DNA of 62,500 nucleotides from Leishmania martiniquensis. Lineage: Eukaryota; Euglenozoa; Kinetoplastea; Trypanosomatida; Trypanosomatidae. Positions within the stretch are counted from its first letter, which is position 1. Each line of letters begins with the position of its first letter. Location: positions 1,410,001-1,472,500 of the forward strand of contig NC_090171.1 in the NCBI RefSeq assembly GCF_017916325.1, read 5' to 3'. Made by a program: the position numbers and the translations under genes. This document shows positions 50,434-61,695 of this stretch, one piece after another. The notes under the pieces are model-generated. The model did no database searches. It was not told the origin of the DNA and worked only from the letters and a program-made list of their open reading frames with translations.

Positions 50434-53400
50434 GTACATACACATACACAGGCACAGACACAAAAGCCGTGATGAACGACAATTATGATTTTCTTGCTCT
50501 GCTGCTTTCCTCCATCTCGCGGTGTCTCTCTCGTTAATTGCATTTTCTTATGACCCTTGCGTTTCTTCGTCGCTTGACTCGTTGTTTTGTGCGGCTCTTC
50601 TTCATTGTATCCTTTTCATTTCCTTTTCGTCCTCTCCGCTTGCTTTCCGCTTCATTTACGGCAGGCATCCACGTGCTCGGTTCTGCAGCACTCATTTTCG
50701 TTGCTTCCCTCTTTTTTTCGTCCTTTCGTACACTAACTGATTACGCGCTCTGCTGTCGTATGGTTCTCTCTCTTCCTTTTCGCTCCCCTGCTTCCATTCC
50801 AATGGTGTGCTTACGTTTCATTTCCATCTTTCACTGTATGTTTGTCTTGCCTTTACCTCATCTGTTTTTGTCTAAGCTCGCTTTCATCGTCTCACTCGTC
50901 CGTTTCTATTTTCTTTCCACTTTCGCTGCTCTCTCTCTTCCCCTCTCCCCCTCTCTCCCTCTCCCTCTCCCCCTCTCTCTTTCATCGTGTTCCTCAACCC
51001 CTCTCCCCTTCCGTCTTACCCCTCTTTCTGTCTACTTCTGTCTCCAAGTTGAGTGCATGGCTGCCTTTTTTCTTTCACGTTTTTCGCCCCTCTTCCCCAC
51101 AATTACCTTCACGCGCTTTCCTCGTCCTCACCGCCATCTCTTGCCAGGATGTGCCACGCTCAGTGAAGACATAGAGTATACAGGGGTGGGGTGTGGTACA
51201 CGTGCTTGGGCCGAATGTCGCTGCGCTTTTCTTTGCTTACTGTTTGGCAGCTTGCTATCCGCCCTCTCTTTCCCTCTCCTCGCAGTGTCCGTGGGACCCT
51301 GACGGTCCCTGTGGATGTATATAACGTATACACACACACATAAGTCTCTTTCTCTGCATTTCCAGGAATAGGCTTGTTTTATGGATTCGACAGGTATCTT
51401 CCACTCTCTTGGACTTGCGCTGCTTTCGTTCTCCTCCCTCTTTCGCCCTACCGTCGCGTGTGTGCTTACCGCTCCCTTTTTGCCCAGCTCGTCATCCTAG
51501 TGTGGAACGGCCCAGTCACGACAAGGAAAAGGACCGCGCCAAAAAAAGGCACGTTGCACATGAGAACACAGAAAACGAAAGGTGCATGGAAACGGGTCTT
51601 TTTTTGCTTCCTGCTCCTTTGTGTAAGCCGCGCATGTCGAGGAGGGCGTCTAAAGTGGGGTCGAGTCAGACCGACCCAACAGCCACGCGCCCGCACGCGC
51701 GGGCGACAGTGCTGGTGAAACGAAGTGTGACCAGACAAACGAAAAAAATATGAGGGATCGCGCTCCACAAGAGGAAGAGGAAAACAAAACAAAAACCGCT
51801 CGCGCTCAAGGACAGATGCAGTTAGGCCTCAGAGGAGCAAAAACGTCTGCGCGTCCGTCCGTTCGCTACAACCGGGGGGCATTAGCAAAGGGAGAAAGGT
51901 GGGGCAAGGGCCGAAGGTAGAGCTGAAGAAAAGTAAAGCGGTTAGAGTACTGTGCACCTGTAGAATCATCTTGGCCCTAACTCCTTTTGGTCGCTCCTTT
52001 CTTATCGCCAGCTTCTCAGCTCTCCCATCTTTCTTCTCCCCCTCCCCCCGCTCTCTGAAGGATGGCGTATCTATCTGCGACACGATATGGTGACTTGGCT
52101 GTTTTAGGTGTCTCGCAGTGCACATACACGCGTCCCGTTTTTGCGCCCCTGGAGAAGGGTCGGCGAATCGGTTTGGCTCGTCCTCTGCTAGGCGAACGGC
52201 GGCAGCGGGCGTCAAAACAATAATCAGCAGTACTTGCACGATGACTGCAGAATGAAGACACAGAAGGCGCACAACAACAGAGCTCACGCTGATGTTCTGC
52301 TTTCTGCAAGTACCCCCCCCCCCACTTGACGGTGAAATGTCGATGCTGCCTTGCATGTGCGCATTTCCGCTCGTTGTCCTCTCTTCCAGCCGTACTTTGT
52401 TCTCTTCCGTCTCCCCCCTTTTTAAAAGCTCTTGTTCCAACTGTGACTTCCGCCAGCTTTCTTCTCGCCGACTCTATGGTTTCTGGACTGGAGTCGCCTT
52501 CTCGACATTTCTCCCTTTACTTCGGGAATGAACGAATGAACGAACGAGTGGCGGCAGCGGCGGTGGCGGCGCTTTTCTTCTTTTTCCCTTCTCCTGCTTT
52601 GTGTATGCTTTTTTCCCTACACCCGTGTTATTATTGTGTTGGAAGTGATCAACTTTTGTTTCGCTCGCAGTGAGTAATGAACGGTTTCGTCACACAGAAG
52701 CATTCGCAAGAAAGGCCCCAAGAAGCAACATGCTATCCACTGCGCTTCTCGATGCTCCAGAACGCGGAAAAACATAAACTATGACATGAAAAGGAATGGG
52801 CTCGAACGGAGACGATCGTTTTATGCATGCTTTGAGATGTACTCTTGCGCATTACCGTGTATTTAGCCAATGACTGGTTTCAGATGAAGCGAAAAAAACG
52901 AAGAAGAGAGGGCAGTAGTAGTGGTAGCGATGCTGGCTCTCTTTTCCTGAATGCTCTTCCTCCCTCGTATTGTGCCGCCCATGTGCATAAGTCAGTGCGC
53001 TGGTGTTGACTTTTTGTGATGCCGTTTCGGCGCTTGACTGCCCTTTCCTTAATGAATTTTTTCTTTTTTCTTCGTGTTAGCCGGCGCTCTATCGAATCTG
53101 AGTGCACAGCAGCTTGCGTCCTCTGTGGATACATATGGGGTCGCTTATGAGGTATATCCTGCTGATGGAGAGAGGAGCGTGCCGAGCTTGGTGGGCGTGT
53201 GGGTGTGGGGAGGGGAAGGTTATGCACAGTAACGGATGTGGCCAGTGCGCCTCGCTTTCTCCCTCACTCACTTCAACGGCCTCCCCCTTTCACTATCCCC
53301 CTGCATCTTTCGCGTGTGTGCGCTTAGCTGTGTGTGCTTCGCCTACAACCCCTTACTCGAGCATGGCAAGCGAGAGGAGGGTGGGCGCGCGGTTGTTCTT

Positions 53401-53546
53401 CCTGTCTCTGTGAAGCCTCTCCTCCCCCCGTCCATCGCCGCCGAAGAGTCAAAGCCAAGCGCTTTTGCGTGTTCTTTTTCGACGGTTTCGCCTCACATTT
53501 CTCGGAGGTGCACAGAATCACCTACGCTGACCGACGTGCGCGTGGT

Positions 53547-53574
53547 CGACGGCCACCTCATGAGGTGGCCGTCG
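53547..53574. repeat. Perfect 28-bp palindrome
   Basis: Each half is CGACGGCCACCTCA with its exact reverse complement directly joined, centre between 53560 and 53561. RNA from either strand could form a 12- to 14-bp hairpin with almost no loop. About 30 bases downstream on the plus strand are two T5 runs (CCTTTTTGATTTTTCG). Located in the middle of the gene-free region. Confidence 0.85.
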
Positions 53575-55945
53575 CAGGCGCCTTCGGCTGGCGGCAGGGG
53601 GCCTTTTTGATTTTTCGACCTTAGCCTTTGCTGCTCTCGTTCTCTCGATACCTGTGGCACCCCGTTTTTCACGAGGAGACGGTCTGCCTTCCAGGGACGA
53701 GGAGAGGGAAGGAGAACCTCACCAGCCAGCATCCACAAAGTGCCTGTAGATTGGTGTGGGCATGCATGTTTTTTTTTCTTGTTTTTTCAGTGGACATTTA
53801 AGATTTCTTCTAGCCGTAACCGCTCGTTTTTTCGTCATTTGCCATTCACCTACCCCCTTTCCTCCCTTGTCTCTCTCTCCTGTGCTGAGGAAGCGTCCTT
53901 CACTGTGTGTGCGCCTCCCCTTTGTTTTGTATGTAACTCTTTTTTTGTCTTTGCGTACTCCTCACTCCCCCCCGTTTCCGTCTCTGCCTTTAAGCCTTCC
54001 TTCGAAGCAGAAACGACGACGACAGCAAAAAGAAAAACGATCACGCAAAAGAAAAAGGCATACAAAGCAAGCGAAAGAGAATTATGAAGATGCCCTCCTC
54101 CCCCATCTCTCAAGTATTCCGCATTGTTCTTCAGCATTCCACTTTCATAGGTGAGCCTGTCTTGCGGGACTACACGCACATATACACATTCACAGACACC
54201 TGCATACAGTCTTCATCTCCAGCCTCTCGCCCTTTGCCCATATTTTCCTGTGTTACTGCCCCCTTCCTTTGTTTCTTTTTCTCTGAAGAGCATTGACCGT
54301 GATACTGACCAGAGGCGTTGTCAGGAAGGTCCAGACACTCGCAAGCGTAACTGCGCGCGCATCGTTCCCCTTTCTTCCTCTGTATCTGCCCTTTACCCCC
54401 CCTCCTCCTCCTCAGCGTCAGCAGCGAACTGAAAAAATTCGGTGCACTTACTTCACAAGTAAGTTGAGCACACCGTCTGCGTAGATGCTGCCACGCAATG
54501 CATGCCAAGGGCCACGCCATTTCATTGCCTTTTTTTCTTGTTTTTACCCTTCGCTTCTCCTTTTTCTTTTCCTTGCCTTTGTATGTGCGTTTTTTTTCTT
54601 CGATCCCTCTCTTTCTTCTGTCCTCACCCCTTGAATGGCTTCTTGTGTTTTTTTGTAGGCATCAAAGGCTCTCTGCTTCCACCCGACAGGTGCCCCTCCT
54701 CACTCAGCGCCTTCTTTTCGTTCTTGTTGCTGTTCATGTGTGCCGTTCCGACAGTCGCTCGTCACCGACAAAGGACCGACCACCGGCGACCCACAGAGCA
54801 GCGAAAACAGAGGAAAGTGGTCGGGTTTGACCGTTGCAGTATGCCGCGTGCATTCATATGAAGAAGACAAAAAGACCGAGCAGCACCAAAACCGGAGAAA
54901 CAAGAGGCATTGCTGCCATGTGCACGCGCGCTCATCACACCTCCAACGAGCTGAGCAGTCGCACCCGCGTCTACCGGCAGGAGCCTGCGCAGAGTCGTAA
55001 AGCGAGGGAGAATGAACGGCTGCTCATATCCAGCGCTGTGCCGCCTGAGAAACCCTAATGGACACAGCAACGGAAACTGCCTTTGCGCCTCACCAAAAAA
55101 GCAAAAGGACGCCCCCCTCCCTCCACTCCCTCCCCCCAAACACACGCGCATACCTCCTCGTCCATGCCTGCCACCTCCCTCTATGTTTTTTTTTTCAGCG
55201 TTATTTGTTCCTCCCCATCAAGAGACTCTCATGTTGTTGCGCTTTCGTCTGTTTTTTTTGTTTGCTTATATACATATATGTATATGTATGTGTACTTCTG
55301 CTGGCCACTATGGCTCACTTATTGCCCCACTTTTTTTTCTTGTGGGATACCCCTTCATGTCTGTGTGGGCCTGTGTGTGCGTGTGTCTGTGTGTGCTGTC
55401 TGTGCTGTGGATGCCCTCGTGCCAGCTGCGCTCTGCTGCTGATTCCGCTATCAGTTTCTCTTGCCAGCTGCAGCTATCTCTTGGGTTTCCTCTCCTCACA
55501 GCTGACACCGATCAACCTGGGTGTTTCTCATGCCAGCTGGAGCGCTTAAACTCGCCTCCTCTCACTGTTTCAGTGATGTTGGGGGCTCCCGCCGACTGGT
55601 GAGATTGACAAACTGGCTGGGCACTTCATTTGATTGGCGTTTCTTTTTCGTTGCCGTCGCTTAAGTGATGACTTTGTATGGTGTTTCGCTTCCTCCCGTG
55701 TGTGCGTGTGTATGGGCATGTATGTCTCTGTGCTGTGCTGTGTGTTGAAGCCCCACCAACAACAGCCGATACAAGCAAGGAAAAGGGTAAGTCGACGCTC
55801 CGGCAGCCCCCAGATCTATGGAACGCGTCACGCGCACACCACCATTTTTTCTTTCCTTCTCAGCATGCGCATGTGGAGCAAAGGAGGGCTGCTTGAGCTT
55901 CTCTTTCGTCCTTTGCCGCCCACCCGATGAATGTGCAGCACACAG

Positions 55946-56011
55946 TCTTTGCTTCTTTCCCTCGCTCTATACGCTTCTTCTACTCCTCCCCTTTTCGTGA
56001 TGCTCGTCAAG
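55946..56011 (+). promoter_or_regulatory. Putative trans-splice acceptor tract of CLP1
   Basis: Pyrimidine-rich run (CTTTGCTTCTTTCCCTCGCT and onward to CTCCTCCCCTTTT) with no AG until GTCAAG, AG at 56010-56011, about 245 bases before the CLP1 ATG. Confidence 0.5.
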
Positions 56012-56256
56012 CCGCTGTTCTTCGCTCCTTCGGTCGCTACCATCTCGGGTGGCGTTCTCCTCTTTAGCGCCCACCAGGCCGTTGCACGCAGGCTGGCTCA
56101 CCTACGTTTTTGGCTCGCCGGCCTACTCCGGGCTCGCCGGCCTCGCTCTTCGCCGACACCAACGCACAGACACGCACTCGGGGCGATTCCCAGCCGATTC
56201 CTCCGCGCCCAACATAAGAACAACAAAAAAACAGCGAGCAGCTTTCTGAATCACAG

Positions 56257-57615
56257 ATGCCGCCCAAAAAACGTTCCTCGCGGCGCCTCACGCTGAATGC
56301 TGGTGAGGAGTACACTCTTGTCGGGGACGGTGCTGTGCAAATAACACTACAGTCGGGCCTGCTGGATGTAGCCGGGGTGATGTTGGACGCTAATCGCCCC
56401 TATACATTCTACCTGCACGCAGATCGACAGGCTATCACGCTCTTCACACTGGAGGGGGCGGCGTGTATGCTGGCGAGCGACAACAGGGTGGACACCCACC
56501 GAGGTGTGGCGCGGGCGGGCAAGCTCGTGCAGATGACGCGGCGCACTCTTCTTGCAGCGAAGCGCACAAAGGTGCTCGTCATCGGCCGCCCCCGCAGCGG
56601 CAAGACACTTGCGGCGCACACTCTGTGCAACCTGCTCATACGCTACGGCAATGACAAGAAGGGCGTGTTCTTGATGGACTTGAATGCGGAGTCGAACTGC
56701 CTCTATGCGCCAGGGTGCGTGTCTTGCATTCAGGTCTCCGAGGCGCCGCTGTGGCCGGGGCTGACAGCAAGCCCGAAGCTTCTGCCGCTCTCGCTATACA
56801 CGGGTGCCGCTGTCCGGCCATCTGCGAGCAACGTGAACTCGCTTCTGCACTACTACGACCAGCTACACGAAACAGTCATGGGCTACATTCAGGAGCTCAG
56901 CGGCGCTGCGGCTGTCGCCGCCCAGCAGCAAGCACCGTCACCGTATGCATCGTCTCTCAGCGAGCCTGGGTCGCACGTCGTCGTCGACGCCCCGGCACCT
57001 TTGGCAGAGCTGCAGGAGGGCGTTTGGTACAAGAAGCTGATCGAGGTGCTCCGTCCGTCGCATGTGGTGATTGTCAGCAGCCGCGAGGACGGCGAGGAGA
57101 GGTGGTCGACTTTTCTGCAGGAGGATGTGCAGCGGGTGCTGCCAGATTGCGAGTTTCTCTTCACAGACCCTGTCGCCTATCCGTGTGAGCGCTCCTCGTA
57201 TCGTGAGCTGTTGAGGGAGTACTTCATCGGCACCCCGTTCTATTCCCTGGGCTGCTCGAAAGTGGTTGTGCCGCTGAGATCTCTGACGTTTGTGGAGGAG
57301 GTGAGCGAGGGCTCGGGGCCTGGGAGTGCCGATGGGGTCCTTATGCGCATGGTGCACCCCGACGCGTCCTTCCAAGCTCTCGTATGCGCTCTCTCCCATG
57401 CGGAGCTTATCGAGGAGGCGCCCTTGGCCCCAATCGCCGGCCTGGTGACTATCGTCTACGTTGACGAGCTAAACGACGAGATAGCGATGCTCATCCCAGC
57501 TGCAGAGGAGCCGCTTCTGCGTCGCCTCATCATTGTGCCGCAGTCTCGTTACCGTGAGACGCTGCGAATGACGAGTGGGCAGGTGACAGCGATGGAGGAG
57601 TACGTGGCGGTGTAA
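56257..57615 (+). CDS. CLP1: CLP1-family protein, mRNA cleavage/polyadenylation factor and RNA kinase fold
   Basis: 452 aa from the ATG at 56257 (MPPKKRSSRRLTLNAGEEYT). The order of domains matches Clp1: a small N-terminal beta domain (residues ~10-80), a central P-loop domain with Walker A GRPRSGKT (110-117) and a DLNAESN segment after it, and a C-terminal beta domain (~340-452). The Walker A Lys and Thr are intact, so ATP binding is expected; whether it phosphorylates RNA 5'-OH ends as human CLP1 does cannot be read. Clp1 is a subunit of cleavage factor II/CFIA; in kinetoplastids 3'-end formation is coupled to trans-splicing of the next gene. An Ala/Gln-rich insertion (AAAVAAQQQ, near residue 220) is the only oddity. 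Confidence 0.85.
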   Translation: MPPKKRSSRRLTLNAGEEYTLVGDGAVQITLQSGLLDVAGVMLDANRPYTFYLHADRQAITLFTLEGAACMLASDNRVDTHRGVARAGKLVQMTRRTLLAAKRTKVLVIGRPRSGKTLAAHTLCNLLIRYGNDKKGVFLMDLNAESNCLYAPGCVSCIQVSEAPLWPGLTASPKLLPLSLYTGAAVRPSASNVNSLLHYYDQLHETVMGYIQELSGAAAVAAQQQAPSPYASSLSEPGSHVVVDAPAPLAELQEGVWYKKLIEVLRPSHVVIVSSREDGEERWSTFLQEDVQRVLPDCEFLFTDPVAYPCERSSYRELLREYFIGTPFYSLGCSKVVVPLRSLTFVEEVSEGSGPGSADGVLMRMVHPDASFQALVCALSHAELIEEAPLAPIAGLVTIVYVDELNDEIAMLIPAAEEPLLRRLIIVPQSRYRETLRMTSGQVTAMEEYVAV

Positions 57616-58728
57616 GGTGAAGCCGGCTCCACTGGCAGCGGCGGAGTGTCATGCAGGCAGGCCGTCGGTTTCCTTGCGACGACACGGCGGCACCGGTGAT
57701 GACGCGATGGAGGCGGATGAGAGAGGAACCCGCATGCCTCTGGCTTAATGGAGTACTCCTCTGTATCTCTCCAAGTCGCTCTGCAGGTTTGTGCGTGTGC
57801 GTGTGTGGTGGATACAGCATAGAGGGACCTGTTTCCTGCGCCACGGCGGTGCGCTCTGGTCAGCTCTTTTCCTTCCCTCCTTCCTGTGCGACGAAGGTGA
57901 CGTGCACGGAGAGGGGGGAGGAGGAGGGGGGGGGTTGGGCAGCAGGGAAGGAAGAAAAAAAAGGAAAAGCATGCGAACGAAAAACGCAGCGCATGAGGGG
58001 AGTGTGGAGGGGACGCGTCAACGATGAAGACATGCCGTTCACCCTGTGGTTCGACGTACCCCCCCAGTGCCATTCCTGTCACCCTTTCTGTCCTCGTTGG
58101 TTGCCGGCTTTCGTTTTCTTCGCAGTCTCGACGTGAGCGAAGTGACGACGTGAGCAGCAGTTCAGTAGCCGTTTAACACAGGAAACCTGAAGAGAGATGC
58201 AAACGAAGGAAAGGATCGTATGCGCACGCGTACACATACACACGCAGGGAGAGCGATACCGCTCACAACTCGGAGGCCTGGAGAAGAGAACTCTTTGCAC
58301 CGTTTCTGCCTGAAGAATGAGAGCAAAACAAAAAGGGTGTGCGCGGCCTCAGTGTCGCGGCGATTCACTCACCCGCACAAGTCGAGATGGCTGAAGATGT
58401 CTGTAGGCGAAGAGGCGCCAAGGGTCTCTCTGTCTCTCTGTTCATGCTCCCCTCACCCACGCCATCCGCCCCCCGTGCCTCCGATGCTTGCGCTTCTCTT
58501 CCATGACGCAGCAGGCCGTGCATCCACAGAGACCCACACAAGCGCTCGCAAGGAAGAAGGGCCTGTGCTCTTCGTCGCTGAGGCTCCCGAGGAGTCTGAG
58601 CACTGCCACCACGGACCCCTTTCTGTTTGCCGCCTCCGTCCCAAGGTACGGCCACTCCCGCACCGCCGCTTCGCTGGGACTCTCTCTTCACAGCTGTTGC
58701 AGTTTCGTGCAAGTGACCGTGCAGGACG
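57616..58728. other. Intergenic region with a sense-strand G-rich tract
   Basis: About 1.1 kb. The plus strand contains a G-rich run at 57909-57950, unusual on the sense strand of this array. Overlapping frames are low-complexity. A pyrimidine-rich stretch at about 58418-58465 may serve splicing of the next gene. Confidence 0.6.
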
Positions 58729-60612
58729 ATGCGCATTAGCATGTGCGTGCGCGAGTCGCACAAGATAAGATGGAGCACACGAGCAAAGCGCGCTGTGGAG
58801 CGCGTCGTCCGAAAGTACGTGCCTGATCCGCGCGACAACCCACTCACGGAGCTACCAATGAACTCAGAGACGTACGCTAGGACACATCAGCAGCAAGAGG
58901 GTAGCGTGCGCATCGGCATTCGCCCTGGGCAATCGATCGAGGATTACATGGCGGAGCGTGACCGCAAGTGGATCGCGCAGCAGCGCCTCATTTTGGAGCA
59001 GCACATCAAGGATGACAGCCTTCCCACCACCAAGGACGGCCTCCCCTTCGTCGGCGCAGGTTCTCGCGAGCACTACATGGACATCGACTCGGCGAACAAG
59101 CTCGTTCACACCCCTGAGCCGAAAGACTACGAAATAGACGAGGAAACGGTGCTGCTGCGGCGCCAGCTACAGGTGGAAAATGAAGCTGAGTACCGCAAGT
59201 TCGTGGCGGAAGCAAAGCGCTCCGACATCGCCGCGGAGGAGATGCGCAAGCGGCGTCGCCCGCACCCTAGTGACCCCAGCTACGACCCTTTCAAGCTGAC
59301 GCCCGGGTATCGTCCGCAAGACAGCACGGCGCTGGCGCAGTGGCTGAAGCGCCAGCGGGAGTCTGGCAAGTCGGCAAGTGGCCTCTCGCTGCAGACGAAG
59401 GAGGGCCAGGAGCGTTTCTACAATGAGGAAAAGATGGCGACGCAGTACCACGCGAACCCCTTTGCCAATCGCATTGAGAATCCCCGCGGCATGTCGGCGA
59501 TGCGCATCACCGCCTACTCCCCCGATAGCATCTTCATCAACGACAGGGAGGTGATTGGGTCATGCATCGTAACGGAGAAAGGCTACTACCACTGGAATGT
59601 AGGCAGCTTCGAAGAGGTGAATGAGCGGACGCTGGCCGTACTGCTGCACTTATATCCGGTGCCAGATGTCGTGTTCCTGGGCACTGGCCGCAACCTGTAC
59701 TTCATCGACGAGGATCTTCGCATTGCCTTCCAGAAGCGCGGCACTGTGATTCACTGCTTGACCACTCCCCAAGCATGCGGCCATTTCGGCGTTCAGCTCT
59801 CCGTGTCACGCCGATCCGCCTTGGCGATCATCAACCCGATCCCCACCAACGGCTACGGGGTGGAGTGCTTCGGCGACTTTGTGGAGAACGACATGTTCTC
59901 CTTATCCGACACGCAGCTCGGTATTTCGCCGATGCGCCAGTTCTCGCCGTCCCTCTTCCGACCGAACAAAGTCGCGGAGAAGTACAGAGCAACGCAGGGC
60001 ACTGGCATCGGCCCACAGTATCACCAGCTAAACGACGGCCGCCTTGTGCGCCCTGGCACTAGCCACACGAAGCTACGGCCCATGCTGGAGCCGGGCGAGA
60101 CGGTGGACTGGGAAAAGCTTCCGTCGTACTACCACTGGTACCCGAAGGAGGAGCTGCACGACTACATCGAGAACGCGACGTGGCGCGAAATCAAAGGCAA
60201 GCCGACTGGCGATCCGTTGGAAAAGCGCCTCGGAAAGGCAATGAGCGGCGGCACCTACGAGAAAGACGAGGCCCCGGCGCCTGATCTCATGCCATGGGAC
60301 TCGGCAACCATTCCCATTGCTAAGTTCCCGCACGAGCGCAACGACGACGAGATTGTCGTGGAGGATCCCAAGACGGGACGCATTATCGGCATGGAGCGCG
60401 ATACGTACGAGCGCTGGAAGCGCATGATGGAGGAGCGCCGCGCGGGCTTGCCTGAGAGCGACCCGGTCGAGTACGATCAGGAGCGCTACGTTACCAACAA
60501 GGACGGCGTCGTATTTGACCTCTCCAAGATGAAGTACCGGCCCATCTTCGAGGGACGCTGGAACCCGCGCCGGCAACAGAGTACCGGGCGTACGAACCCG
60601 ATCATGACGTAA
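58729..60612 (+). CDS. Long NDUFAF3/DUF498-domain protein, putative mitochondrial
   Basis: 627 aa from the ATG at 58729; the N-terminus (MRISMCVRESHKIRWSTRAK) is basic and may be a mitochondrial presequence. Residues ~255-375 hold an NDUFAF3/MTH938-like domain: SPDSIFINDREVIG, then YHWNVGS, VVFLGTGRN, FQKRGTVIHCLTTPQACGHF and a closing INPIP. Animal NDUFAF3 (about 184 aa) is essentially this domain alone and assists complex I assembly. Here it is framed by ~250 residues on each side that are charged and helical, with no known domain. The extensions suggest a structural or assembly role in a large kinetoplastid mitochondrial complex, either complex I or the mitoribosome; which one is not decided by sequence. 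Confidence 0.8.
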   Translation: MRISMCVRESHKIRWSTRAKRAVERVVRKYVPDPRDNPLTELPMNSETYARTHQQQEGSVRIGIRPGQSIEDYMAERDRKWIAQQRLILEQHIKDDSLPTTKDGLPFVGAGSREHYMDIDSANKLVHTPEPKDYEIDEETVLLRRQLQVENEAEYRKFVAEAKRSDIAAEEMRKRRRPHPSDPSYDPFKLTPGYRPQDSTALAQWLKRQRESGKSASGLSLQTKEGQERFYNEEKMATQYHANPFANRIENPRGMSAMRITAYSPDSIFINDREVIGSCIVTEKGYYHWNVGSFEEVNERTLAVLLHLYPVPDVVFLGTGRNLYFIDEDLRIAFQKRGTVIHCLTTPQACGHFGVQLSVSRRSALAIINPIPTNGYGVECFGDFVENDMFSLSDTQLGISPMRQFSPSLFRPNKVAEKYRATQGTGIGPQYHQLNDGRLVRPGTSHTKLRPMLEPGETVDWEKLPSYYHWYPKEELHDYIENATWREIKGKPTGDPLEKRLGKAMSGGTYEKDEAPAPDLMPWDSATIPIAKFPHERNDDEIVVEDPKTGRIIGMERDTYERWKRMMEERRAGLPESDPVEYDQERYVTNKDGVVFDLSKMKYRPIFEGRWNPRRQQSTGRTNPIMT

Positions 60613-61695
60613 GCGCTTGAGGTGATGTGCTTGGGTGGAGGTAAGGATGGGAGGGTGAGGGAGACACCCGCGACAGGCAGGCGGAGAAGAGGCGGGCAGT
60701 GGACACCGACCGTGCGCCATTGCACATTTTTGTCTTTCCACGAGAAGCGGCTCTTTTCTCTCCCTCTCTCTCGACCCACGCATGCCCGCACCGCTGCTGC
60801 TTTCGTGCAGGCGTGTCTGTGTCTCTCCCGGCTCTTCTTCATGCCCCTCTGGCTTCCAGTTTTGCCTGTTTCTGCGCGCCTCGACGTGCACGCTCGCTGT
60901 CCACAGCCAAACGACGGGGATGGGTAGCTGCTACTTCTTTTGTCCTCGGGAGACCATGTGCGGCGCGCAAGGGGCGCGGGCGGTATGGTAAGGAGGCAAT
61001 GAGGGACGTCCGTTCGTGCGCAGGACACGAATGGAGGTGCGTGCGTGTGCGTGTGTATATGTGTCTGTATTATTTCTGCTCACATAGAGCTCACCTACGC
61101 ACAGCGCGACGACGGAAGAGATGAGGCGCGGAAAGGAATGCAAGGCGACTGAAACATGCATCTCAAGTTGGGTAGTTGGGTGAGGGGAGGTGACAGCAGC
61201 GGTGAATCTACCACACCTGCAGCGCTTGAGTGCTTCTCATGCGTTCTTTTCCTGATGCCTCTGTCTGTGGCGCGGTGAGCTGCTTCCCATCAGTCGTCAC
61301 CGATGGTGCGGCTCGTATACCCGTGGCCGTCGGGAGGCGCCCTCTCTGCTCTCCTTTACACGCTGATACAGACCGTGAGCTGTCTAGACACTCTCTTGGA
61401 GCTGAAACGTGAGCTGATCCCAACAATTTTCCCTCTCCCTCTTTCTCTCCCCCTCTCCCTCTCTCTCGCTGTGCTTCTGCTCGTCCCTCTTGTGTTGCCC
61501 TTTGCCTCCATTGCTCTCTCATGTGAATGAGTTCTCGCGCCTTCCCTCCATGCCGAGCGTGGAATTCGCGACGACGAAGACAGCGCACTTTGACCCACCA
61601 GCCGGTACCGGTAGAAGGCGCTATGTGCGCTCACCACGGAACCACGGCGGCGCACTCGTCCCATTGATCTGAGGTTCGCTTCTGGATAAGCGTAC
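60613..61695. other. Intergenic region, no credible gene
   Basis: About 1.1 kb. A strong C/T tract (CCCTCTCCCTCTTTCTCTCC at 61431-61450 and onward to 61475) lies ~220 bases before the next ATG and is the likely splice tract of the endonuclease gene. GT patches at 61041-61070. No gene seen. Confidence 0.7.

Larger units (their letters stand above)
49992..56256. other. 6.3-kb region without credible protein gene
   Basis: By far the longest gap in the window. It is mostly pyrimidine-rich on the plus strand (e.g. 50935-50990) with T runs, GT and TA patches (55265-55292), a three-unit 10-bp tandem repeat (50404-50433), a perfect 28-bp palindrome (53547-53574) and three in-phase GCCAGCTG motifs (55423-55539). 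The frames longer than 100 codons are Leu/Ser/Phe/Cys-rich and follow the base bias. It may hold very long UTRs, a lost gene or non-coding RNAs. I see no tRNA, snRNA or snoRNA signature that I can support. Confidence 0.6.

Noticed and set aside
50538..51302. 254-codon plus-strand frame rich in Leu, Ser and Phe
   Set aside because: The sequence is a direct product of the C/T-rich spacer; it contains simple repeats such as (Ser-Leu-Pro)n and no domain.
55665..55671. C-box-like GTGATGA suggesting a C/D snoRNA
   Set aside because: No D box (CTGA) at suitable distance and no terminal stem.
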